Below are positions 39,220 through 46,250 of a DNA stretch of 54,249 nt, one piece after another. Positions within the stretch are counted from its first letter, which is position 1; each line of letters begins with the position of its first letter. The DNA is taken from contig CAYYFX010000015.1 in NCBI GenBank assembly GCA_964471155.1, positions 1 through 54,249 of the forward strand, given 5' to 3'. Source of the stretch: CAYYFX01 sp964471155. Its GTDB lineage: Bacteria; ARS69. Under the pieces are notes generated by a model. The model made no database searches and had not been told where the DNA came from. It was given only the letters and a program-made list of their open reading frames with translations. The position numbers were made by a program, and so were the translations under genes.

Positions 39220-40488
39220 TCAGCCGCGCATCTCGGCGATCTTGCGGACCGCGTCCGCCTGCATCCGCGCCGCCGCGTCCTCCGGCGTGGCCTCGCCGTT
39301 CATCACGTTCTGGAACGACGGCCGCATGGCATCCCATACGGCGCGCATCTCCGGAACCACCGGCATCATCTTCCCGTGCCGCACCTGCTGCATGGACGGG
39401 CCCAGCACCGGGTCGGCGTCGATCTCCGGCCCCTGCAGCGCCAGGAGGCTGGGCAGCGCGCCGATCCTCGCCGCCAGGTTCCGCTGCACGTCCGCGGACG
39501 TGAGGTGCTCCACCAGCGCCCGCGCCGCCGGGAGCCGGCTCTCCGGGCAGGACCGGCTGACCGAGTACCCGCGGAACGACACCATCGGCGCCGGCCACGC
39601 ATCCGCCTCGCGGATCCGCGGCAAGGGCGCCAGCCCGATGTCGATCCCCGCCTCCCGGTAGGCGCTCCAGGACCACGGACCGTTGACGAGGAACGCCACG
39701 CGCCCCTCGCGGAACAGCGTGTCCGCCAGCTCGTAGTCGCAGTCCTTCGGGAGGATGCCGTGCACGGTCTTCAGGTCCCGGACGAAGGCCAGCGCCCGGA
39801 CCATCGCCGGGGAGTCCAGCGTGGGGCGCGCGGCGTCGTCCATCACCCAGCCGCCGAAGCCGCCGAGCCACGGCACCAGCCAGAACGGCTCCTTCGTCTC
39901 GAAGGCCATCCCGTAGCGCTCCGGGATGCCGTCCCGGTCCCCGTCCACCGTGTTCGCCTTGGCCACCCGGATCAACTCGTCCGTGTCGGCCGGCGCGGCG
40001 GGAACCAGCGCCTTGTTGTAGACCAGAAGCAGGTGGTTCCCGAACTGCTCCGGGACGGCCCAGTAGTGCCCGTTCAACTCCTCGTGGGTCAGCTCGTGGA
40101 AGGGCTCCAGGAACCCCGCCCCGAAGACCTCCTCCGCCGGCCGGAGGGTTCCGGCCACGGACAGCGGTCCGATCTGGTCCGAAGGCCCGTACACGATGTC
40201 CGGCCCGCCCCCGCCGAGGGCGGCGGTGAGGAACTGGTTCCGCACGTCCTCCACACCCAGGTGCGTCGTGGACACCTTCACGCCCGGGTTCGCGGCCTCG
40301 AAGGCGGCCACGTGCTCGGCCAGCAGCGCCCGCTCGGGCGGGTCCATCATCTCCCAGAGCGTGAGCGTGACGGGACCGCCGGAGCCGCCGGAGTCGCCCC
40401 CGCCGCAGCCGGTCGCCTGGGTGGTCAGGAGCAGGGCCGCGGCGGAGATTGCCGCACGGGGCTTCGCGGCGCGGGGGATCCGGATCAC
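39220..40488 (-). CDS. ABC transporter sugar-binding lipoprotein, MalE-type
   Basis: 422 residues from a GTG at 40488 (GGAGA upstream). A lipobox (TTQATGC, Cys28) is followed by a Gly/Ser linker and a family-1 solute-binding fold: VTLTLWEMMDPPERALLAEHVAAFEAANPGVKV, PDIVYGPSDQIGPL, YWAVPEQFGNHLLLVYNKAL, RVAFLVNGPWSWSAYREAGID. It is lipid-anchored, which is unusual for a diderm MalE but seen in several FCB lineages. It probably binds maltodextrins or other alpha-glucan fragments, given its neighbours; the substrate is not shown by sequence alone. It heads the 40488-28955 run. Confidence 0.9.
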   Translation of the reverse strand: MIRIPRAAKPRAAISAAALLLTTQATGCGGGDSGGSGGPVTLTLWEMMDPPERALLAEHVAAFEAANPGVKVSTTHLGVEDVRNQFLTAALGGGGPDIVYGPSDQIGPLSVAGTLRPAEEVFGAGFLEPFHELTHEELNGHYWAVPEQFGNHLLLVYNKALVPAAPADTDELIRVAKANTVDGDRDGIPERYGMAFETKEPFWLVPWLGGFGGWVMDDAARPTLDSPAMVRALAFVRDLKTVHGILPKDCDYELADTLFREGRVAFLVNGPWSWSAYREAGIDIGLAPLPRIREADAWPAPMVSFRGYSVSRSCPESRLPAARALVEHLTSADVQRNLAARIGALPSLLALQGPEIDADPVLGPSMQQVRHGKMMPVVPEMRAVWDAMRPSFQNVMNGEATPEDAAARMQADAVRKIAEMRG

Positions 40489-40506
40489 GGTGCGTCTCCG
40501 GCCTCG

Positions 40507-40522
40507 GAGAAGGGGACTTCTC
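40507..40522. promoter_or_regulatory. Inverted repeat in the 5' leader of the SBP gene
   Basis: GAGAAG-GGGA-CTTCTC sits between the predicted transcription start and the GTG of the MalE-type gene, where a bound repressor or a small hairpin could block expression. Confidence 0.4.
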
Positions 40523-40532
40523 GACTCGCGGC

Positions 40533-40561
40533 ATGATAGGAGGCGAGCCCCGGAGGGTCAA
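40533..40561 (-). promoter_or_regulatory. Sigma-70-type promoter of the MalE-type gene
   Basis: On the minus strand TTGACC (40556-40561), 17-bp spacer, TATCAT (40533-40538). This is one of the best promoters in the window. Its -35 nearly abuts that of the divergent gene. Confidence 0.75.
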
Positions 40562-40567
40562 CGTTGA
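40558..40567. promoter_or_regulatory. Palindrome TCAACGTTGA joining two divergent -35 boxes
   Basis: The perfect 10-bp palindrome covers parts of both -35 boxes (TTGACC on minus, TTGAGC on plus). A bound regulator here would affect both directions at once. The CG-centred shape is like LacI-family operators. A variant with two extra central bases lies at 53039-53050. Confidence 0.5.
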
Positions 40568-40593
40568 GCCCCGCCTCCCCGATTTGCTACGCT
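40564..40593 (+). promoter_or_regulatory. Promoter of the 40659 gene, divergent from the MalE-type promoter
   Basis: TTGAGC (40564-40569), 18-bp spacer, TACGCT (40588-40593) with an extended TG (40585-40586). The leader would be about 60 nt, with AAGGAG before the ATG. Confidence 0.7.
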
Positions 40594-40658
40594 CGTTCCC
40601 GCAATCCCGGCGACTCCCACAGGGCCGCTCGTAGTTCCCGCAGCAAGGAGCCTTCCCG

Positions 40659-42698
40659 ATGCGTCGGCTGATCCCGCCCCTGGTCGGGGCACTCGCCTCC
40701 CTCGTCGCCTTCGCGCCGTCGGTGCACGCCGCCGGCTTCGGCACCCCGGTCATCGACGGCGTCGTGGATGCGGCCATCTACGGCGCGGCCGAGGCGGTCG
40801 ATCCCGTCGATCCGCCGCAGGGCAACGCGCCCATGGACCTCGGGAGCCTGTACGTCGCGAACGACGCGAACTTCTGGTACTTCCTGTTCACCGTGAACAC
40901 GGACATCGTGGCGACGAACTGGGGCAAGTACCTCATCTTCATCGACACCACGAACGACGTGAACGGCGCCACCACGGACGCGTGGGGCCGCGCCATCACG
41001 GTGAGCGATCCCCACAAGGCGGAGTACTCGCTGCGCGGCTGGTTCGACGGCGGCGGCGCGTACGGCGTCTCCAAGACCCAGTTCTGGCAGTGGAGCGCCG
41101 GCGCGTGGTCGCAGAACGGCACCGCGGACGCCGCGGCCGTGAGCGCCGGCGCCGTCAGCGGCGTGGAGTGGAAGATCGCGCGCTCGAAGCTGGGCGATCC
41201 GTCGCAGATCTGGGTGGAGGTGGTATCCACCGGTGGCAGTCCGTCGGACAACGCGCAGGACACCTGCAACGACCCCGCGGACGACTGGAACGCCACGGAC
41301 TGGTCCACGCCGGCCGTGATCGCGAACTCCACGCTCGTGCCGCGGTCGTCCGGCTCGGACACCACGCCGCCCACCGTGGTCGGCGCGGAGGTGCTGGACC
41401 CCGCGTCCGGCTTCTCGGACACCGTGCGGCTCACGTTCAGCGAGCCGCTGGATCCCGCCAGCGCCACGAACGCCGCGAACTACGCCGCGCCCGGCCGCAG
41501 CGTCTTCACGCCCTCGCAGCCCGCGCCCGACCAGGTGGACCTGGTGATCTCCCCGGTCTACTCGTTCGGCGCCTGCAACCAGATCACGGTCACGAACGTG
41601 AAGGACGTGGCCCTGAACACGATCGTGAACAACGGTGACACGAACGTCGGCCGGTTCTTCGCGTTCCGCATCCACATGCGCGGACACATGAGCATCCACA
41701 TGCGGAACCACGACGTGCCGCCGCACACCTTCGCCATCGAGGGCAGCACGGCGCCGCTCACGTGGGACCCGCTGTGCGACGACCTGCTGACGGACGCGGA
41801 CGACGACTCCGTGTGGACCGCGAACCTGGACTTCAGCCTGCCCTGCACGGCCGGCGGACCGGTGGTCACGAACCTCGAGTACAAGTTCACGCACCAGTGC
41901 ACGGAGTACGAGTCCATCTCGAACCATTTCTACGCCATCGACCCGGTGACCCTGGGCGCGGGCGTGGACACGCTGGACATCTGGTGGAACGACGAGGCGC
42001 CGTCGAACTTCACGGCGCAGGCCGTGGACGTCGTGTTCACGATCCGGTCGTTCGCCTCGAACCCGCCGTTCGGCGCCGGCGACTCGCTCGGCATCGGCGG
42101 CAGCGCGCTGCCGCTGGACTGGCAGAACCCGCCGGTGAACCTCCTCGCGGACAACGGCGTGCTGCCGGACGTGACCGCGGGCGACGGCGTGTACTCGAAG
42201 CGCATCACGTTCCCGGCCGGCACGCTCAAGAGCGTGGACTACAAGTACCTGCTGAAGCCGGACGGCGGCGGGGCGTTCGACTTCGAGTGCTCCGGCGGCA
42301 GCAACCGCAACGTGTTCCTGGACGACACGATCTTCTCCACCACGAACCCCATCGTGCTCGCCCTGGCGCACTACGACGACTGCGCGTTCGCGACGGACGC
42401 GCCGGCGATCGCGGCGGCCGGCGGCTTCGCCCTGGATCCGAGCCGTCCGAACCCGATGCGCGGCGCGGCCTCCATCTCGTACTCGCTGCCGAAGCCGGGG
42501 CACGTCGCGCTCGACGTGTACGATGTCTCCGGCCGCCACGTCCGTTCGCTGCTGGACGAGACCCGGCCGGCGGGCGCGGGCACCGTGGTGTGGGACGGCC
42601 GGAACGTGGACGGCTCGCTGCTCCCCGGCGGCGTCTACTTCCTGCGGCTGACCGCGGGTGACCTGTCGCAGACCCGCAAGGTGGTGCTCGCGCGGTAG
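40659..42698 (+). CDS. Secreted multimodular starch-binding-type protein with FlgD-like tail
   Basis: 679 residues. Signal peptide (RRLIPPLVGALASLVAFAPSVHA); CBM9/DOMON-like domain (GTPVIDGVVDAAIYG, LYVANDANFWYFLFTVNTD); an Ig-like 'sbsA/Big_5' domain (TVRLTFSEPLDPASATNAANY). Two CBM20/CBM48-like modules follow, at about 345-450 (SIHMRNHDVPPHTFAIEGS, NLEYKFTHQCTEYES) and 455-575 (IGGSALPLDW, VDYKYLLKPDGGG). The tail is FlgD-like (PSRPNPMRGAASISYSLPKP, RKVVLAR). There are no glycosidase motifs. It is transcribed divergently from the ABC/barrel cluster through back-to-back promoters, so it is probably co-regulated. Probable role: surface starch or glycogen binding. Confidence 0.82.
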   Translation: MRRLIPPLVGALASLVAFAPSVHAAGFGTPVIDGVVDAAIYGAAEAVDPVDPPQGNAPMDLGSLYVANDANFWYFLFTVNTDIVATNWGKYLIFIDTTNDVNGATTDAWGRAITVSDPHKAEYSLRGWFDGGGAYGVSKTQFWQWSAGAWSQNGTADAAAVSAGAVSGVEWKIARSKLGDPSQIWVEVVSTGGSPSDNAQDTCNDPADDWNATDWSTPAVIANSTLVPRSSGSDTTPPTVVGAEVLDPASGFSDTVRLTFSEPLDPASATNAANYAAPGRSVFTPSQPAPDQVDLVISPVYSFGACNQITVTNVKDVALNTIVNNGDTNVGRFFAFRIHMRGHMSIHMRNHDVPPHTFAIEGSTAPLTWDPLCDDLLTDADDDSVWTANLDFSLPCTAGGPVVTNLEYKFTHQCTEYESISNHFYAIDPVTLGAGVDTLDIWWNDEAPSNFTAQAVDVVFTIRSFASNPPFGAGDSLGIGGSALPLDWQNPPVNLLADNGVLPDVTAGDGVYSKRITFPAGTLKSVDYKYLLKPDGGGAFDFECSGGSNRNVFLDDTIFSTTNPIVLALAHYDDCAFATDAPAIAAAGGFALDPSRPNPMRGAASISYSLPKPGHVALDVYDVSGRHVRSLLDETRPAGAGTVVWDGRNVDGSLLPGGVYFLRLTAGDLSQTRKVVLAR

Positions 42699-42723
42699 AG
42701 CGCGGCATCCGCCGGCAGGACCG

Positions 42724-42752
42724 AGGCCCGGGGGGCGCCGCCTCCCGGGCCT
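42724..42752 (+). terminator. Rho-independent-like hairpin after the 40659 gene
   Basis: AGGCCCGGG (42724-42732) pairs with CCCGGGCCT (42744-42752), 26 nt after the stop. TTCCC follows rather than a U-tract. Confidence 0.65.
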
Positions 42753-42787
42753 TCCCGTGCCCGGTCGACGCGGTCCCGGACAAGGCG

Positions 42788-44896
42788 ATGTCCGGTTCCG
42801 GGGCCCACATCTGGAACGCCACGGACGGGAATCCCGGGGGATGCCTGGAGGTGCAGGACAGCGCGGCCGGGCCGTGGAGCGTGGCGAGCGCGCCGGCGGC
42901 CTACCTCGGGAGCTGGGCAGGGCTCTCCGCCGCCGACACGCTGTCCTACGACGCCATCCACATCCCCTCCGGCACGCAGCCCGGGAGTCCCCCGTACATC
43001 TTCCGGATCGAGGGGCCGGGCGGCGTCGCCACGTTCTCGGCACCGGGGTTCCCGCCGCACGTCTGGAACCGATTCGCCGCGCCGATCGACCCGGCCGCGT
43101 GGAACGTCACGTCCGGCACCTGGGCCGACGTGGTCGCGAACGTGACCTCGCTGACGGTCGCCGCGGAGATGATCTCCGGCGACGAGACCGTCCGCGTCGA
43201 CAACATCCGCCTCGGCGGCACCCCCGCCCCGGTCGCCCTCGCCTGCGCGATCGAGCGCTTCGAGATCGGCACTCTCGGCTGGTCCGCCACGACCGCGAGC
43301 CTCGCGCGGGTCACGACGGACGGAGACATCGGCGCGTACCTGCGGGTGGCGGAGTCCGGGGCGGCCGCGCGGGTGCTCGCCCCCGCGTGGTACGGCGGCG
43401 ACTGGAGCGCCATGGACGGCACCGGCGCGATCACGTTCTCGTTCACGATCCTCGCCGGTGCGGTCGAGCCCGGCCGCGCGGTGCGCGTGGAGGCCACCGG
43501 TCCGGGAGGCAGCGCGTTCGCGACCGAGCCGAGCGAGTCGTTCCTCCCCGTCACGCGGCTCTGGCACGTGCTGTCCTGGCCGCTGGACGAGTCGGCGTGG
43601 ACGGTCACCTCGGGGACGTGGGCCGGCCTCCTCGCCGACGTGCAGGAGCTGGCCGTCTCGGCCGACCTCTCGGCGGGCAACAACCAGTACGGCCTGGACA
43701 ACGTGGTCCGTGGTGCCGCCTGCGCCGTGGACCCGGACGTGCCCCTGGCGCTGCACGAGCCCGGCTACTCGGTCTGCGGACAGTGGCGCTTCCGGGACGG
43801 CTCCGCGCTGGCGCTGAACCCGGCCGACGGGGAGCTGTACGCGCTCGTCGACGCGACGACCGCCGCGGGCGGCGGCGTGTACCCGATCACCGGCGCCGGC
43901 GCGGGCGCCCGGCTGCAGCCGTTCACCACGCCGATCGGACTCGTATTCACCGCGGACGGCGACGGCTTCGTCTCGGACAACAACTCCGGCGTGCTGTACC
44001 GCTTCGTCGACGCCGACTCCTCGATGGTGTGGGCGAACACGTTCCAGGCGGGGGACGACGACATCGCCGGCATGATCGTGGCTCCCCCGGGTTTCGAGGG
44101 TCCGAACGTGACCGCGGGCGACCTCCTCGTCACGGACCACGGCAACGGCGGTCCCGACGGGATCTGGGCCGTGTCGCCGGACTCCGCGAACGGCGAGCGG
44201 TTGCTCGTGCCGGATCCGGGCTCCGCCGACTGGTACGACCTCGCCACCGACGGCGCCACGGTGTGGGCCGCGGACGCGCTCGACCACGACGCGCTCTGGG
44301 TGATCCACCCGGACGGCGCCGCGTCACTGCTCCCGCTGTCGCAGCCCGTCGCGGGGAAGCGCGCCCTCGTGTACGACCCGGGGCAGGACGTGCTGTACAC
44401 GGTGAAGTCGACGAGCCCGATCGGGCTCCACCGGATCGACCCCGACGACGGCGAGGTCACGCTCGTCGCCGACGGGATCGCCGGCGTCGGGGACGGCAAC
44501 CTCGAGATCGACCCGGTCGCGCGCATGCTCTGGCTCGCCGACGACGACCAGTCCCGCATCTACGGGATCTGCCTGCCCCCGGCCACGACCGTCTCCGCGG
44601 GCGGGCCGCAGCCGGTCGCTCCGGTGCTCGACCTCGCGCTGCGCCCCCACCCCGTGACCGCCATGGCGCGGATCTCCCTGGAGCTGCCGCGGGCCGCACG
44701 CGTGCGGCTCGACGTGATCGACGCCGCCGGCCGCCAGGTGGGCCGCCTCCTGGATGCCCCGATGCCAGCCGGCCGCGGTTCGGTGGACTGGGACGTCCGG
44801 GATGCACGAGGTCGGCGGGTCGCCCCCGGCGTCTACTTCCTGCGCCTGGAGGCGGACGGCGCCGTGCGCACCGCGAAGGCGGTCGTGCTCCGGTAG
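42788..44896 (+). CDS. FlgD-tail surface protein lacking a signal peptide (possibly 5'-truncated)
   Basis: 702 residues from the ATG at 42788. It begins in the middle of a jelly-roll module (HIWNATDGNPGGCLEVQDS..., repeated at about 160-310 with a fuller N-terminus, FEIGTLGWSATTASLARV). Related proteins start such modules 20-30 residues earlier, after a signal peptide. A propeller-like region (330-610, PADGELYALVDATTAAGGGVYPI) and a FlgD-like tail (VLDLALRPHPVTAMARISLEL, VAPGVYFLRL, AVVLR) follow. A tailed, presumably exported protein with no signal peptide and no good ribosome site is odd. A deletion fusing it to the terminator of the 40659 gene, or an assembly join, would explain it. Confidence 0.7.
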   Translation: MSGSGAHIWNATDGNPGGCLEVQDSAAGPWSVASAPAAYLGSWAGLSAADTLSYDAIHIPSGTQPGSPPYIFRIEGPGGVATFSAPGFPPHVWNRFAAPIDPAAWNVTSGTWADVVANVTSLTVAAEMISGDETVRVDNIRLGGTPAPVALACAIERFEIGTLGWSATTASLARVTTDGDIGAYLRVAESGAAARVLAPAWYGGDWSAMDGTGAITFSFTILAGAVEPGRAVRVEATGPGGSAFATEPSESFLPVTRLWHVLSWPLDESAWTVTSGTWAGLLADVQELAVSADLSAGNNQYGLDNVVRGAACAVDPDVPLALHEPGYSVCGQWRFRDGSALALNPADGELYALVDATTAAGGGVYPITGAGAGARLQPFTTPIGLVFTADGDGFVSDNNSGVLYRFVDADSSMVWANTFQAGDDDIAGMIVAPPGFEGPNVTAGDLLVTDHGNGGPDGIWAVSPDSANGERLLVPDPGSADWYDLATDGATVWAADALDHDALWVIHPDGAASLLPLSQPVAGKRALVYDPGQDVLYTVKSTSPIGLHRIDPDDGEVTLVADGIAGVGDGNLEIDPVARMLWLADDDQSRIYGICLPPATTVSAGGPQPVAPVLDLALRPHPVTAMARISLELPRAARVRLDVIDAAGRQVGRLLDAPMPAGRGSVDWDVRDARGRRVAPGVYFLRLEADGAVRTAKAVVLR

Positions 44897-45007
44897 CGCC
44901 GGGAGTCCTGCCTTGATCTCGCACGGCCCGATCGGTAGCGTCGGGCGCCCGGGATCTGGCCGGTGTACCGACCGAACCTCCGGAAAGCCGCATCGACACT
45001 GTGGTCC

Positions 45008-45044
45008 GCGAGGCCCCCGTGTCCCGGCCGGACCCGGGCCTCGC
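45008..45044. terminator. Stem-loop between convergent genes
   Basis: GCGAGGCCC (45008-45016) pairs with GGGCCTCGC (45036-45044), with an inner GTCC/GGAC stem. It lies between the FlgD-tail gene (+) and the rhodanese-MBL gene (-) and could serve both. Confidence 0.55.
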
Positions 45045-45066
45045 GCCGCCCTCGCGCGGCCCGCCC

Positions 45067-46233
45067 CTATCCGAGCGCGCAGCGGTTCATCCCCGCCTCG
45101 AGGCCCTCGAGTTCCTCCTCGCCGGGTGACTCGAGTCCCAGGTTGATCGCCTTGATGCGCCGGTACGCTTCCGGGAACTCGCCCGTGCGATCCAGGACCC
45201 AGCGCGTGAAGGGGTCGCGCCCGGTCATCGCGAAGGGGACGTTGGCGGCCGCGAGTGCGTCGACGCGGCAGCCCACCGTGCGATCCGGGTTGCGCTCCGC
45301 CGCATCCGCGAGGTGGCCGGGGAGGACGCGCAGGCTCCCCGGCCAGGCCGAACGCGCCCGTTCCAGGCTGCGCCAGAGCGCCGCGGTCCACTCCTCCGCC
45401 TTGCCGCCGAGATCGGGACGGCCCATGGAGCGCACGAAGACGAAGTCCCCCGTGAAGACGACGTCGTCCCCGAGGCGGTAGCACACGCTGCCCGCGGTGT
45501 GTCCCGGCGCGTGCTCCACGCGCAGCCGCACGCCGCCGAGGGCGATCTCGCGTCCGTCCTCCGCCGGCGTGAAGTCCAGCCGCGCGGGCGTCCCGTCGAA
45601 CGGGTACCGCGCGTCCGCGGGGTGCAGGAAGTACGGCACCCCCGCCGCGCGCGCCAGCGCCGGCCCGCCGCTCACGTAGTCCGCGTGCGCGTGCGTGTCC
45701 GCCACGGCCACGAGCCGTGCCGCCGCGTCCCGAAGCACGCTGCGGATGACCTCGAGGTGGCGCGGCGGATCGATCACCACGGCCTCGCCGGCGGAGACGA
45801 GCACGTATCCGAGCGCGCCCTTGCCGATGCGGTCGAGCTGCACGAGCCGCGCGGCGCCGGCCGGGGCCGCCAGCTCGCGCGGCACCACGAGCTCCATCCA
45901 CGCGCGCATGCCCCCGGCGAGCGATGCGGCGCGAAAACCCCGCGCGTTCAGGTGCGCACTGACCACGCGGCTGCTGTTCCCGTGCCCGCACACGACGACC
46001 ACGGGCGTCCCGCGCGGCAGGCCGGTGGACGACGGATCCGGCATCGCCATGAGCCGCGAGCCGGGAACGTTGTGGAAGCGCTCCGCCGGCACCAGGTCGA
46101 CGCGCCCGCTCTCCAGCCGGTGCGGGGCGCGCACGTCCAGCACATGGACTTCCTCGTTCGCCTCGACGAGGCGGACCAGCTCGTCGGCGGACACCTCGGC
46201 GGACACCTCGGGGGTTCTGTTCTCGCCGTCCAC
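45067..46233 (-). CDS. Rhodanese + metallo-beta-lactamase-fold protein (persulfide-dioxygenase-like)
   Basis: 388 residues from the GTG at 46233 (AGGAG 6 nt upstream). The N-terminal rhodanese domain (about 10-120) keeps the active Cys82 in VVVCGHGNSSR. The MBL fold (about 125-350) has THAHADYVSGG (His181, His183, Asp185, then Tyr186 where the usual motif has His), PGHTAGSVCY and FTGDFVF. ETHE1-type persulfide dioxygenases use a single iron and do not need that fourth position, so Tyr may be tolerated. The fusion suggests sulfur-transfer or persulfide handling. It lies 17 nt after the OPT transporter gene and probably forms an operon with it; thiol or glutathione-linked transport is a possible link (inference). 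Confidence 0.85.
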   Translation of the reverse strand: MDGENRTPEVSAEVSADELVRLVEANEEVHVLDVRAPHRLESGRVDLVPAERFHNVPGSRLMAMPDPSSTGLPRGTPVVVVCGHGNSSRVVSAHLNARGFRAASLAGGMRAWMELVVPRELAAPAGAARLVQLDRIGKGALGYVLVSAGEAVVIDPPRHLEVIRSVLRDAAARLVAVADTHAHADYVSGGPALARAAGVPYFLHPADARYPFDGTPARLDFTPAEDGREIALGGVRLRVEHAPGHTAGSVCYRLGDDVVFTGDFVFVRSMGRPDLGGKAEEWTAALWRSLERARSAWPGSLRVLPGHLADAAERNPDRTVGCRVDALAAANVPFAMTGRDPFTRWVLDRTGEFPEAYRRIKAINLGLESPGEEELEGLEAGMNRCALG

Positions 46234-46250
46234 GGAGCGCTCCTGCGGCC

